From the NCBI GenBank assembly GCA_015063225.1, contig SUSU01000007.1, positions 1 to 60,116 on the forward strand: a stretch of 60,116 nucleotides of DNA. Direction: 5' to 3'. The notes beneath the pieces are model-generated. The model saw nothing but the letters and a program-made list of their open reading frames with translations, was not told the origin of the DNA and did not search any database. The stretch comes from Thermoplasmata archaeon. Lineage in GTDB: Archaea > Thermoplasmatota > Thermoplasmata > Methanomassiliicoccales > Methanomethylophilaceae. Below are positions 25,052-34,043 of this stretch, one piece after another. A program made the position numbers and the translations under genes. The first letter of the stretch is position 1. Each line of letters starts with the position of its first letter.

Positions 25052-26566
25052 ATGGACAGCGAGATTCTTTCCGGACTCAGTTACAACGAGAAGAGGCTGC
25101 TGCTCGCGCTCGACTCCGTCGGGGGCAGCGGTACGCCCGCGAAGCTGGTCGAGGCGGGGGGTTTCTCCCTCGAGGTCGAGGTCGTGGGATCCGCCTCATG
25201 GCTGCAGTCCAAGGGGCTGGCGGTCATGAAGGAGGAGGTCACCCGCTACTACTCCCTCACCGACCCGGAGTCCCTGAAGGACGGGCTCCCGGAGCGCCGC
25301 GCCCTTAGGTTCATCGAGGCCAACGGAGGCTCCATGACCGTCCCCGCCCTGGCGGAGAAGATGCCCGGGGAGGACAACATCGCGGTGGGCTGGCTCATGA
25401 GGAAGAAGCTCGCCTCCATGTCCGATTCCCCCGAGGGGAAGTTAATTACTCTCAACGATAACGGGAAGAGCATGCTCACGTCGGTCATGTCCGACGAGGA
25501 GCTCGTCAACCGCATGTTTGCGGCCCCCGTGCCCGAGTCCGAGGCCGATCCGAAGATAATCAAGGACCTAAAGGGCCGCAAGGGCATGATTAAGGAGACC
25601 GAGGTCACCGCCAGGGAGATATCCCTCACCCCCGACGGGGTCGAGGCGGCCCGTTCCGGCCTCGAGGTCAAGGAGGAGGAGGCCGACGTCACCGACGAGC
25701 TCATCCAGAGCGGAAGGTGGAAGGACGCGGCCTACAGACGCTACGATGTGCAGACCTTCGCGCCCGCCGTCTATCCCGCCAAGAAGAACCCCCTCACCCG
25801 CCTGGGCGCGGAGATCCGCAGGCTGTTCACCGACATGGGCTTCTCGGAGATGGCCTCCGAGTACGTCCAGCCGGCGTTCTGGAACATGGACGTCCTCTTC
25901 ATCCCCCAGGACCACTCCGCACGCGACATGCAGGACACGTTCTTCCTGGAGAATCCCAAGAGCATCTCCCTGGACGACAGGGACCTGGTGGAGAAGATCC
26001 GCGCCATCCACGAGAACGGCGGGGACACCGGTTCCACCGGATGGGGAGGGAAATGGTCGGAGGAGAAGGCCGCTCAGGCGCTCCTCAGGACCCACTCCAC
26101 CTGCTCGAGCATAAGGTACATCGCCGAGCACCCCGACGCGCCCCAGAAGGCGTTCTCCATCTCGCGTATCTTCAGGAAGGAGTCCATCGACGCCACCCAC
26201 CTCCCGGAGTTCTCCCAGATCGAGGGCATCGTCATCGACGAGAACGCCAGTCTCGACATGCTCATCTCGCTCATCAGGGAGTTCTACTCCCGCATGGGAT
26301 TCGACGAGATCCACGTCCGTCCCAGCTACTTCCCGTACACTGAGCCCTCGCTCGAGCTCGAGGTCTTCTTCAACGGGAAATGGCTCGAGCTCGGCGGGGC
26401 AGGGGTTTTCCGCCCCGAGGTCCTGGCACCCTTCGGTGTCAAGACCCCGGTGCTGGCCTGGGGATTCGGGTTCGAGCGTCTCGCGATGCTCAAGTGGAAC
26501 ATCAAGGACATCCGCGATCTCTACATCTCGGACATCGATTCCCTCAGGAAGAACACTGTGTTCTGA
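25052..26566 (+). CDS. pheS: Phenylalanine--tRNA ligase alpha subunit
   Basis: 504 residues. N-terminal winged-helix DNA-binding-like repeats (about 1-210) precede the class II catalytic domain, in which FSEMASEYVQPAFWNMDVLFIPQDHSARDMQDTF and LRTHSTCSSIRYI are motif 1/2 surroundings and GVKTPVLAWGFGFERLAML is motif 3. The ATG follows GGTGATTCTTC. The beta subunit gene pheT is not in the window. It ends back-to-back with the convergent regulator gene. Confidence 0.95.
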   Translation: MDSEILSGLSYNEKRLLLALDSVGGSGTPAKLVEAGGFSLEVEVVGSASWLQSKGLAVMKEEVTRYYSLTDPESLKDGLPERRALRFIEANGGSMTVPALAEKMPGEDNIAVGWLMRKKLASMSDSPEGKLITLNDNGKSMLTSVMSDEELVNRMFAAPVPESEADPKIIKDLKGRKGMIKETEVTAREISLTPDGVEAARSGLEVKEEEADVTDELIQSGRWKDAAYRRYDVQTFAPAVYPAKKNPLTRLGAEIRRLFTDMGFSEMASEYVQPAFWNMDVLFIPQDHSARDMQDTFFLENPKSISLDDRDLVEKIRAIHENGGDTGSTGWGGKWSEEKAAQALLRTHSTCSSIRYIAEHPDAPQKAFSISRIFRKESIDATHLPEFSQIEGIVIDENASLDMLISLIREFYSRMGFDEIHVRPSYFPYTEPSLELEVFFNGKWLELGGAGVFRPEVLAPFGVKTPVLAWGFGFERLAMLKWNIKDIRDLYISDIDSLRKNTVF

Positions 26567-27697
26567 TCAGTTCCTTCTGCACGCCTCCGTGTCGTTCCTC
26601 AGGCTGTGCAGGTCCTGGAGCTCGCGGCTGTTGCCGGTATGGGACACCGCGAGTGCGGCCTGGTCGCCGTAGGCCTCGGCAGCATCGGCATCGCCCTCGT
26701 CGAGGGCTATCCTGGCGAGCACCAGGGCCGCCTTCGCATCGGGGCCGATTTCCAGGGCCTCCAGGGCGAGTTTCCTCGCCTCTTCGGTCTTACCCTCCCT
26801 GCGGCATACCTCGGCCATCAGCGGTCTCCATTCCAGTTCGGACACCGAGGCGAGCCTGGCGCACATGCGCCCGGCCTCGTTGATCTCGTCCAGGCGCAGG
26901 GCCACCTCCGCCCCGAGGGCGAAGACGTCCACGGCGTTCTCGGGTTCCGGGAGTACCCTCTTCAGGGTCCTCAGGAGCGAGATGTCCGACCTGTCCAGCA
27001 GTTCGTCGCGGTGCAGGGAGACGCATCTCCCGGCCTCCTTCATACGTCCGGCCATGGTCAGGTGGTAGAGCCTCTCCTGGTATTCCCCTGCGGAGAGCCA
27101 GTAGTCCGCCGCCCAGCTGTGCCAGGTGCGCACGCGTGATGGCGATGCGTAGGTCAGGTAGTTCTTGGCCGCCGCAGGCGGGAAGGCTATGTTGCCGTTC
27201 TGATCCACAGGCAGTGTCCCCCCGGACATGCGGGGGAGGTCGGCGCGGGGGATGCGCCTGCGCAGAACGCAGGCCATTCCGAGCACGTCCCTGTCCGCTT
27301 CGTTCAGGGTGTTCCAGAGGTCTCCGGGGTTGCATCTCTGCATGTCGAGGAGCATATCGGGTATGATACCGTTGCTCAGGAGATACGCCTCCACCTCTTT
27401 GGCCTCGGAGAGGCCGGTGGAACTGAGGGCGTAGGCGAGTCTCTTTATGCTGCTTCCGGGCATGTGGGCCTTCCAGCTGACCAGTCTTCCGTCTTCTACC
27501 ATGCGTTTCAGTTCAACAGAAACATGGGCACGGGTGATGCCCACGACACCTGCGATCCCGTCCTGAGTGAGGTCGTATGCAACGTTGAATCCGGTATCCG
27601 GGCTGCAGTTGAACCTCATCAGGTGGAGGAGGATTTTCTGTTTCACAGTAACACTGCTTTTTATTTCATTAAACACGCTCTGAGATGTCTTTGTCAT
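26567..27697 (-). CDS. Winged-helix regulator with a TPR-like C-terminal region
   Basis: 376 residues. Residues about 12-75 form a winged helix: VTVKQKILLHLMRF, then DGIAGVVGITRAHVSVELKRMVEDGRLVSWK. The rest is alpha-helical with degenerate TPR-like repeats (YWLSAGEYQERLYHLTMAGRMKEAGRCV; LEWRPLMAEVCRREGKTEEARKLALEALEIGPDAKAALVLARIALDEGDADAA). A DNA-binding regulator with a protein- or peptide-binding arm is inferred; effector unknown. GGTG precedes the ATG. An inverted repeat overlapping both divergent promoters (27732-27750) is a candidate operator. Confidence 0.7.
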   Translation of the reverse strand: MTKTSQSVFNEIKSSVTVKQKILLHLMRFNCSPDTGFNVAYDLTQDGIAGVVGITRAHVSVELKRMVEDGRLVSWKAHMPGSSIKRLAYALSSTGLSEAKEVEAYLLSNGIIPDMLLDMQRCNPGDLWNTLNEADRDVLGMACVLRRRIPRADLPRMSGGTLPVDQNGNIAFPPAAAKNYLTYASPSRVRTWHSWAADYWLSAGEYQERLYHLTMAGRMKEAGRCVSLHRDELLDRSDISLLRTLKRVLPEPENAVDVFALGAEVALRLDEINEAGRMCARLASVSELEWRPLMAEVCRREGKTEEARKLALEALEIGPDAKAALVLARIALDEGDADAAEAYGDQAALAVSHTGNSRELQDLHSLRNDTEACRRN

Positions 27698-27731
27698 AGT
27701 AAAACACCTGGGTTGTTCGGATTTTGTGGGT

Positions 27732-27750
27732 TACAATTAATACAGTTGTA
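27732..27750. promoter_or_regulatory. Candidate operator between the regulator and dtdA
   Basis: TACAA-N9-TTGTA inverted repeat. Its left arm overlaps the minus-strand TATA box of the regulator (27735-27742) and its right arm overlaps the plus-strand box TGTATAG of dtdA (27747-27753), which is centred 26 bases before the dtdA ATG. Confidence 0.45.
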
Positions 27751-27775
27751 TAGAATAAGGTCAGACAGAAGTGTA

Positions 27776-28624
27776 ATGAATCCATTAAACAGGCTAATCG
27801 TCTTCTGCAGGAGGGATCCCGCCTCCTCGGTCATCTGCGAATCCCTCTCGGATCAGGGGGGATGGGACGATTACGGATCGGATGACCTCTGCACTTACCG
27901 CCGCAGGGACGGTGACCTTCTGATGGAACTTCCATCGAAGCATCTTTATTCGGACGACCTCGACAAACGGGCGGAGGCCATGGGATTCAGGCCGGATATC
28001 GTCATCTTCCCCTCCGTGCATTCTGCCGAGAGCGGGATGCCTGCCCTTACGGTGCACCCCATCGGCAATTACAACGAGGCGATGTACGGCGGCAGGGACC
28101 GCACCCTCGTCCGTGCGGCGCCCCATTGCATGTCCGCATCGCTCAGGGCCATGAAGGGCAAATGCAACCTCGACGGATTCAACGTCTGTTTCGAGGTAAC
28201 CCACCACGGTCCGTGGCTGGAGACCCCGACATTCTTCATCGAGATCGGGAGCGATGCGTCCAACTGGTCGAGGAAGGATGCCGGCACTCTGCAGGCCGAG
28301 GTCATACGTGATGCGGAGCCCGAGAACTACCCCGTGCTCATCGGTGTGGGGGGCGGACATTACGCCCCGAGGTTCACCGAGGTCGTCCTCGGATTCAAGG
28401 CGGATTTCGGGCACATGCTCCCCAACTATCAGATGGAAGGCAGGACGGACGATGAGATCTCCGAGATGCTGGCTCATGCCTCGGAAGCGTCCGGTACGAA
28501 GATCGCCTACCTGCACAGGAAGTCCATGAAAGGCCCGCAGGCCCAGAGGCTGAAGGCCCTCGGGGAATCGCTGGGGCTGGAATGGGTGAAGAGCGAGGAC
28601 CTGGATCCGCTCACTGGGAATTGA
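27776..28624 (+). CDS. dtdA: D-aminoacyl-tRNA deacylase (archaeal DtdA/GEK1 type)
   Basis: 282 residues. Hydrolyses D-aminoacyl-tRNA to recycle tRNA. Family markers: EVTHHGPWLETPTFFIEIGSDASNW (residues about 141-165) and GVGGGHYAPRFTEVVLG. The protein is zinc dependent in known members; histidines are plentiful in these motifs. Start ATG 27776 is leaderless per the TATA box. The last 14 bases overlap the convergent UMP kinase gene. Confidence 0.92.
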   Translation: MNPLNRLIVFCRRDPASSVICESLSDQGGWDDYGSDDLCTYRRRDGDLLMELPSKHLYSDDLDKRAEAMGFRPDIVIFPSVHSAESGMPALTVHPIGNYNEAMYGGRDRTLVRAAPHCMSASLRAMKGKCNLDGFNVCFEVTHHGPWLETPTFFIEIGSDASNWSRKDAGTLQAEVIRDAEPENYPVLIGVGGGHYAPRFTEVVLGFKADFGHMLPNYQMEGRTDDEISEMLAHASEASGTKIAYLHRKSMKGPQAQRLKALGESLGLEWVKSEDLDPLTGN

Positions 28625-29300
28625 CGAACGTACCGTCGAAAGGTTCCCCGGCGATGGCCTTCTCGAGTTCCGCCAGGTTCCTGCCGTCAACCATCATGAT
28701 GTCTATCTTCTCGCTCTTGGCGATCTGCACGCCGAGGGGGTCGAAGACGCTGGATTTCCCCGCTCCGTGGTCGGAGTAAACGAGTTTCTCCAGTTCGTCG
28801 ATGGTGAGTTTGTCGTAACGGACGGCGTCGGGGTTCTTCCTGGGGTCATCGGAGTAGACTGCATCGACAGAGGTGGCGTTCACCACCCTCCTGCCGCCGA
28901 GTTCGCGGGCGAGCATGGTGGCGACGGCGTCGGTGGTGTGTCCGGGTTCGGTCCCTCCCATGACGAGGATCTTGCCGTGCGAGAAGGCGTCGGCGGCCGC
29001 GTCGATGGTGGTCGGTATGTCCTTGGAAGAGAGGTCGCCGAGGGCGAGTGCCAGAAGTCCGGCGTTGAGCCGGGTGGCGCCGATGCCGAGCATGTCGAGG
29101 TCGTATTCGGAACCCCCGAGCTCCCTGCCCGTCTCGGTGTAGTAGCGGGCGATCTTGCCCCCGCCGCACACCACGGCGACGTTCACGCGGGAGGATACCC
29201 TGCGCAGCATTTCGGCGAGCTTGGTGATGAATTCGGCGTCATCCTTACCGGGGATGAGGATGGAACCGCCTATCGATACGACAACGAGTTCTCTGTCCAT
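28611..29300 (-). CDS. pyrH: UMP kinase (archaeal type)
   Basis: 229 residues of amino-acid-kinase fold: VVVSIGGSILIPGKDD (phosphate-binding glycines), VAVVCGGGKIARYY, and NATSVDAVYSDDPRKNPDA before the C-terminal VSIDIMMVDGRNL-like segment (here EKIDIMMVDGRNLAELEKAI). Makes UDP from UMP. Divergent from prf1 with a shared 63-base promoter region. Confidence 0.93.
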   Translation of the reverse strand: MDRELVVVSIGGSILIPGKDDAEFITKLAEMLRRVSSRVNVAVVCGGGKIARYYTETGRELGGSEYDLDMLGIGATRLNAGLLALALGDLSSKDIPTTIDAAADAFSHGKILVMGGTEPGHTTDAVATMLARELGGRRVVNATSVDAVYSDDPRKNPDAVRYDKLTIDELEKLVYSDHGAGKSSVFDPLGVQIAKSEKIDIMMVDGRNLAELEKAIAGEPFDGTFVNSQ

Positions 29301-29319
29301 TTGAGTACCAACTTTTATT

Positions 29320-29334
29320 ACGCATGCGCGTATG
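29320..29334. other. 15-base strictly alternating purine-pyrimidine tract
   Basis: Lies in the divergent pyrH-prf1 promoter region, ending directly before the prf1 TATA box. Confidence 0.55.
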
Positions 29335-29335
29335 G

Positions 29336-29343
29336 GATAAAAT
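29336..29343 (+). promoter_or_regulatory. TATA box of prf1
   Basis: GATAAAAT centred about 24 bases before the prf1 ATG at 29364. A GGTG site also precedes the ATG, so either a leaderless or a very short-leader message is possible. Confidence 0.65.
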
Positions 29344-29363
29344 CGTTACACCAGGTGTCAGAA

Positions 29364-30605
29364 ATGGCCAACACTAATTCCGTGGATAAAGCGCGTTACG
29401 ATTTCAAGAAAGCGATGGAAGAGATCCGCAATTATCGAGGAAGGGGCACCGAGCTCATCTCGGTGTACATCCCGTTCGGAAAGCCCATCTCCGATGTCGC
29501 GGCATACCTCCGCGAGGAGCAGGGTCAGGCCACCAACATCAAGTCCAAGACCACGATGAAGAACGTCACCGGCGCCATCGAGTCCATCGGCGCCAAGCTC
29601 AAGACGTTCAAGACGATCCCTGAGAACGGCGTCGTCATCTTCTGCGGCGAGGTCCCCCGCGCCGGCGACCAGACGAAGATGGTCCAGTACACTATCGAGC
29701 CCCCCGAGGCCATCACCGCGTTCCTCTACAGGTGCGACTCCACCTTCTTCACCGATCCCCTGGACACCATGCTCGTGGACAAGAGGTACTACGGTCTCAT
29801 CGTCATCGACCGTAAGGAGGCCACCATAGGCATGCTCGCCGGAACGAGGATCAAGGAGCTGAAGCACTTCGACTCCCTGGTCCCCTCGAAGCACCACCAG
29901 GGAGGTCAGTCGTCCGTCCGTTTCGAGAGGCTGATCGAGATCGCCGCCCACGAGTTCTTCAAGAAGGTCGGCGAGAACGCCACCACCTGCTTCCTGGATT
30001 CCATCCTGGACCTGGAGGGTATCCTTATCGGCGGTCCCGGCATGACCAAGGACTTCTTCTGCAGCCCCGAGAACGGTTACCTGCACCACGAGCTGCTGAA
30101 GAAGGTCGTGAAACCCACGTTCGATACCGGTTACACCGACGAATCCGGTCTTAAGGAGCTGGTGGAGAACGCCGCCGGTGCCATCGTCGACATGCAGATC
30201 ACCTCCGAGAAGGAGATCATGCAGAGGCTCTTCAGGGAGATCAGGAAATCCGACGGAGGCCTCTCCGCTTACGGTGAGGACATGGTCCGCAACTGTGCTG
30301 CCATGGGTGCCGTCGACACCTTCCTCATCTCATCCTCGCTCAGGAAATACAGGGTCACCTGCACCTGCGGATGCGGCAACACGTTCCAGGCGACCGTGGA
30401 CGACCCGGACGGCGACATCAAGTGTCCTGAATGCGGTGCATCCGCGAAGGTGACCGAATCCAAGGACCTGGTCGACGATTTCTTCGAGCAGGCCGAACTC
30501 TACAACTCGACGATGCAGCTTATCTCTCCCGATTCCGAGGAAGGGGAGATGCTCCTCCGTGCCTTCGGAGGCATCGCCGCACTGCTCAGGTACAGGGTGG
30601 AATGA
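29364..30605 (+). CDS. prf1: Peptide chain release factor aRF1
   Basis: 413 residues with all eRF1 features: NIKS stop-codon recognition motif at 58-61, GGQ catalytic motif at 180-182, and a C-terminal minidomain with a CTCGC...CPEC zinc ribbon-like segment. In an organism that may read UAG as pyrrolysine, aRF1 must compete with tRNA-Pyl at UAG; the recognition residues look ordinary by eye. The start at MANTNSVDKARYDF is fixed by the TATA box. First gene of an operon with argS and an acetyltransferase. Confidence 0.96.
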   Translation: MANTNSVDKARYDFKKAMEEIRNYRGRGTELISVYIPFGKPISDVAAYLREEQGQATNIKSKTTMKNVTGAIESIGAKLKTFKTIPENGVVIFCGEVPRAGDQTKMVQYTIEPPEAITAFLYRCDSTFFTDPLDTMLVDKRYYGLIVIDRKEATIGMLAGTRIKELKHFDSLVPSKHHQGGQSSVRFERLIEIAAHEFFKKVGENATTCFLDSILDLEGILIGGPGMTKDFFCSPENGYLHHELLKKVVKPTFDTGYTDESGLKELVENAAGAIVDMQITSEKEIMQRLFREIRKSDGGLSAYGEDMVRNCAAMGAVDTFLISSSLRKYRVTCTCGCGNTFQATVDDPDGDIKCPECGASAKVTESKDLVDDFFEQAELYNSTMQLISPDSEEGEMLLRAFGGIAALLRYRVE

Positions 30606-30608
30606 AAC

Positions 30609-32375
30609 ATGGAAGCCATGGACAGGTTCCGCGAAGCCTGCGTGTCCGCCGTGAGGAAGGTCCTCGACGGCATGGGCGCGCCCGCCGATATCAAGATAGT
30701 CACCGAGGTCCCCGACAACGCCGACCTCGCCATACCCTGCTTCACGTTCTCGAAGCCCCTCAAGGCGGCCCCCGTGAAGATTGCCGAGGACATCGCCTCC
30801 GCCATCGAATGCACTGGAGGAATCGCCTCGGTCGTCCCCCTCAACGGGTACCTCAACTTCACCGCCGACCCGGTGCCTATCGTCACCGGCGTGCTGGAGG
30901 AGGGTGTCGCCAAGGGCAGGGACATCGGGAGATGCCCCCCTTCGGGCGTCAGGGTGAACGTCGAGCACACCTCCACCAACCCCACCGGCCCCGTCCACGT
31001 GGGGAGGGCGAGGAACCCCATCATCGGGGACACCCTCGCACGCTGCCTCAGGATGCGCGGCCACGACGTCACCGCCGAGTACTACGTCAACGACGTGGGG
31101 AAGCAGGTCGTCACCCTCGCTTGGGGTGTCGCCAATGTCACCAAGGAGGAAGCTGAGGCCGAGATGATGGCCTCCGAGAACCCCGACGAGAGGGACAAGG
31201 TCGACCACAGGCTCGTCTACTCCTACAGGGTCGCCACCAAGAAGATCCACGGCGACGAGGCCAACGGCATCCCCGCCGACCCCGCCCTCGAGGAGCAGGT
31301 CGCCGATATGATGCGCCGCTTCGAGAACGGCGACAGGGAGGTCATCGACTACGTGGGCAAGGTCGCGCAGACCATGCTCGGGGGTATCAACGCCACCCTC
31401 GCCGATATGAACGTCACCCTCGACAGGTACACCTGGGAGTCCGCAATCATAGCCGACGGCGCCGCCAGGAGGATCGCCGACAGGCTCTCCGCGTCCAAGT
31501 ACGCCGGTCAGACCGAGGACGGTGCCAGATACGTCGAGCTGAAGGACTTCGGCATCAAGGGGAAGAACACCAAGTTCACCTTCACCAGGGCCGACGGGAC
31601 CACCCTCTACACCACCCGCGACCTCGCCTACCACGAGGACAAGTTCTCCCGTTCCGACAGGGTCATCGACGTCCTCGGAGAGGACCAGAAACTCGGGTCC
31701 CAGCAGCTCTGCGCCGCGCTGGAGATAATGGGCGAGGAGAAACGCCCCGAACCCCTGTTCTATTCCTTCGTGTCCCTCCCCCAGGGACGCATGTCCACCA
31801 GGAAGGGAGTCGTCGTCTACCTCGACGACCTCCTGGAGGAGGCCCGTGCCCGTGCCTACGAGGAGATCAAGAAGCGCCGCGACGACCTCTCCGAGGACAA
31901 GATGAGGGAGATCGCCCGCGCCGTCGGTACCGGAGCGGTGAGGTACAACATCGTCCGCGTCGGAGCCGACAAGCAGCTCGTGTTCAAGTGGGAGGACGCC
32001 CTCAACTTCGACGGAAACTCCGGCCCCTACCTCCAGTACGTCCACGCCCGCGCCTGCAGCATCATGAGGAAGGCCGGGGACTTCCAGAGGGACTGCGACG
32101 GTTCCAAGCTCACCGACGAGTACGAGGTGAAGCTGGCCAAGGTCCTCGCGCGCTACCCCGACATCCTGAAGACCATAGACGAGACCAAGAGGGTCAACCT
32201 CATGCCCGCCTACGCCCACGAGGTCGCCGCCGCCTTCAACCAGTTCTACACCCAGGTGAGCGTCCTCAATTCCGGGGACCTCCGCAACGCGAGGCTCACC
32301 CTCGTGGAGTGCACCCGCTACGTGCTCGCCTCTGCCCTCGACTGTCTCGGCATCGAGGCCCCCGAGGAGATGTGA
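30609..32375 (+). CDS. argS: Arginine--tRNA ligase
   Basis: 588 residues, class I. The HIGH equivalent is HVGRARNPIIGD following STNPTGPV (about residues 120-138), the KMSK equivalent is RMSTRKG, and the DALR anticodon-binding domain occupies the C-terminus from about residue 465 (SGPYLQYVHARACSIMRKAG). Starts three bases after prf1; ribosome site is weak. Confidence 0.96.
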   Translation: MEAMDRFREACVSAVRKVLDGMGAPADIKIVTEVPDNADLAIPCFTFSKPLKAAPVKIAEDIASAIECTGGIASVVPLNGYLNFTADPVPIVTGVLEEGVAKGRDIGRCPPSGVRVNVEHTSTNPTGPVHVGRARNPIIGDTLARCLRMRGHDVTAEYYVNDVGKQVVTLAWGVANVTKEEAEAEMMASENPDERDKVDHRLVYSYRVATKKIHGDEANGIPADPALEEQVADMMRRFENGDREVIDYVGKVAQTMLGGINATLADMNVTLDRYTWESAIIADGAARRIADRLSASKYAGQTEDGARYVELKDFGIKGKNTKFTFTRADGTTLYTTRDLAYHEDKFSRSDRVIDVLGEDQKLGSQQLCAALEIMGEEKRPEPLFYSFVSLPQGRMSTRKGVVVYLDDLLEEARARAYEEIKKRRDDLSEDKMREIARAVGTGAVRYNIVRVGADKQLVFKWEDALNFDGNSGPYLQYVHARACSIMRKAGDFQRDCDGSKLTDEYEVKLAKVLARYPDILKTIDETKRVNLMPAYAHEVAAAFNQFYTQVSVLNSGDLRNARLTLVECTRYVLASALDCLGIEAPEEM

Positions 32376-32377
32376 GT

Positions 32378-32875
32378 ATGGAATTCAGGGTCATGAAGCT
32401 CAAGGACATGAAACGCGTTCGCGAGCTGGAGATCTCCTGCATCAGGGAGTACTTCGACAAGACCCTGGAGAACAAATGGGAGGACCTGCCTCAGGAATGG
32501 AAGGACAATCTCGGGGCATCCTCCCCCAAACACTACCGTCCCTACCTCGACAGCGGCCTCTCCTTCGTGGCCGAGGAGGACGGGGAGATCTACGGTTTCA
32601 TCTTCGCGCAGATGCTCCATCACATAGCCGACTGCGACAATCTCGTGTGGATCGAGAACATGGGTGTCGACCCCTTTGTCCGCAGGAACGAGATCGGCTA
32701 CAGGCTCCTCAGGGAGGTCCTCAGGGCCGGCAGGGAGCAGGGCGGACAGGTAGCCCACAGCATGATCGGTCAGGACAATGCGCCTTCTATCATGCTCCAC
32801 AAGAAGATCGGTTTCTTCATGGATAGGCGCAATGTCGCACTCATCGATCTCCAGGACCCCAAGCTTAAGCTTTGA
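32378..32875 (+). CDS. GNAT-family N-acetyltransferase
   Basis: 165 residues. GNAT core: FRVMKLKDMKRVRELEISCIREYF, LSFVAEEDGEIYGFIFAQM, then the acetyl-CoA loop MGVDPFVRRNEIGYRLLREVLRAGREQG and the distal SIMLHKKIGFF, which matches the Rim/N-terminal acetyltransferase-like pattern (ALxLYxxxGF). Acceptor unknown: protein N-terminus or small molecule. Immediately follows argS. Confidence 0.85.
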   Translation: MEFRVMKLKDMKRVRELEISCIREYFDKTLENKWEDLPQEWKDNLGASSPKHYRPYLDSGLSFVAEEDGEIYGFIFAQMLHHIADCDNLVWIENMGVDPFVRRNEIGYRLLREVLRAGREQGGQVAHSMIGQDNAPSIMLHKKIGFFMDRRNVALIDLQDPKLKL

Positions 32876-32948
32876 TCCGTTCCTTTTTCGGAATAGGTGA
32901 CCACCGTGTTGATGGGCGGGGTCTCCGGATAATTGTTGAAAAAAGTGT

Positions 32949-32966
32949 CCTGCCCTTTCGGGCAGG
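32949..32966 (-). terminator. Intrinsic-type terminator of the DUF5654 gene
   Basis: Perfect 7-bp stem CCTGCCC/GGGCAGG with a 4-base loop, followed on the minus strand by a TTTTTT run at 32939-32944. It lies 18 bases past the stop of the DUF5654 gene. The convergent argS operon ends just beyond. Confidence 0.75.
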
Positions 32967-32984
32967 GAATGAGTTTGACCGATT

Positions 32985-33257
32985 TCACTCCTTCTCGTGC
33001 TTGGCCCTGGATGAAGCCTTGGCCTTGCGGATGGAGCGGGTGATGAAGATGGCCATGATGACGGCGATCACGGTGACGATGATGGCGTAGACGAAGAGTC
33101 CGACCATGTCGTCAGCACCGAGGAACTCGGCGATGAGAGCCTTGATGGCCTCGTTCCAGGCAAGAGCCGCAACGAGTGAAAATGCGGAGATGATCAGAGC
33201 GCTCATGGCCTCGAGGACCTGAACGGTGAAGGTATCATTTTCGTCGAAGTCAACCAT
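32985..33257 (-). CDS. DUF5654-like small membrane protein
   Basis: 90 residues, two membrane helices (ALIISAFSLVAALAWNEAIKAL; VGLFVYAIIVTVIAVIMAIF) and a strongly basic cytosolic tail (RSIRKAKASSRAKHEKE). The VAALAWNEAIKAL segment is the mark of the DUF5654 family found in archaea and viruses; function unknown. Single gene with its own terminator. Confidence 0.75.
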   Translation of the reverse strand: MVDFDENDTFTVQVLEAMSALIISAFSLVAALAWNEAIKALIAEFLGADDMVGLFVYAIIVTVIAVIMAIFITRSIRKAKASSRAKHEKE

Positions 33258-33355
33258 AATGATCGAACCGTATATCGGCGATATCAGTAATTAAATGTTG
33301 TTGTTTACGGCAAAACTCGGTTGTCTGGCTATCTCATAATCCAGAAAAAGGGAAT

Positions 33356-33371
33356 GGGGCCCGGAGGCCCC
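33356..33371 (-). terminator. Terminator after the secreted-protein gene
   Basis: GGGGCC/GGCCCC stem of 6 bp with loop CGGA, followed on the minus strand by CCCTTTTTCTGG. It closes the purP transcript. Confidence 0.65.
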
Positions 33372-33380
33372 ATGAAAGGT

Positions 33381-34043
33381 TTACTTGCGGCGGTCCGACT
33401 TGTATTTGATGCGGCCGGTGGAGGGCTGTTCCTCCTGCTTGGCGGGCTTGGGTGCCTCGTACTTCTTCCTGCCGGTGTCGGATGCGGGTGCGGCCTCCTG
33501 GGGGACGGTCTTGCCCTCCTCGAGGTCGGTGAAGGTGACGGCGGGCTTGCTCTTGGGGCGTCCGCGGTACCACAGCACGATGACGAGGATGACGATGATC
33601 GCGACGATGGCGAGGACCACGTACGGGACCCATCCGGACCAGATGGACTTGTCCACGTCGATGGTGTAGGTGGCGGTGCCGGGGCTGACGGTGACGGTCT
33701 CGGTGGTGCCGGTGAGCACGGCGGTGGCCTTCACGGTGATGTCATGGGAGCCGGCGCCGAGCTTGAAGGATATCTCGACATCGTGGGTGCCGTCGGCGAC
33801 GGTGGAGGTGGCGGATTTGATCACGTCGCCGTCCTCGTCGAGGACGGTGATGGTGACGTCGATGTCCGTTCCCTCGGTGTTCGCGACCTTCACGGTGAGG
33901 GTGCCGCTCTGGTTCTCCTTGAATCCGTCGTCGTCGATGCTGCCGATGGCGGTGGCGTCGGAGACGTCGGACATGACGGCGATGGCCGAGAACGCCATGC
34001 AAACGACGATGAGGAATGCGAATGCTTTGGGTATCTGGCTCAT
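33381..34043 (-). CDS. Secreted membrane-anchored protein with an Ig/CARDB-like domain
   Basis: 220 residues: signal peptide (residues 1-30, FAFLIVVCMAFSAIAVM), a beta-sandwich resembling CARDB-type surface domains (SGTLTVKVANTEGTDIDVTITVLDEDGDVIKSATSTV), one membrane helix (VPYVVLAIVAIIVILVIVLWY), and a cytosolic tail of about 60 residues ending TGRIKYKSDRRK. The cytosolic tail repeats a TGR-K-Y motif (TGRKKYEAP, TGRIKYKSD). Its ATG overlaps the purP stop, an unexpected pairing of a purine enzyme with a surface protein. Role unknown; adhesion or interaction is inference. Confidence 0.72.
   Translation of the reverse strand: MSQIPKAFAFLIVVCMAFSAIAVMSDVSDATAIGSIDDDGFKENQSGTLTVKVANTEGTDIDVTITVLDEDGDVIKSATSTVADGTHDVEISFKLGAGSHDITVKATAVLTGTTETVTVSPGTATYTIDVDKSIWSGWVPYVVLAIVAIIVILVIVLWYRGRPKSKPAVTFTDLEEGKTVPQEAAPASDTGRKKYEAPKPAKQEEQPSTGRIKYKSDRRK

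Noticed and set aside
30330..32219. 629-codon minus-strand frame over argS
   Set aside because: Low-complexity Gly/Val/Asp composition is typical of an antisense frame of a GC-rich gene; argS is clear on the plus strand.
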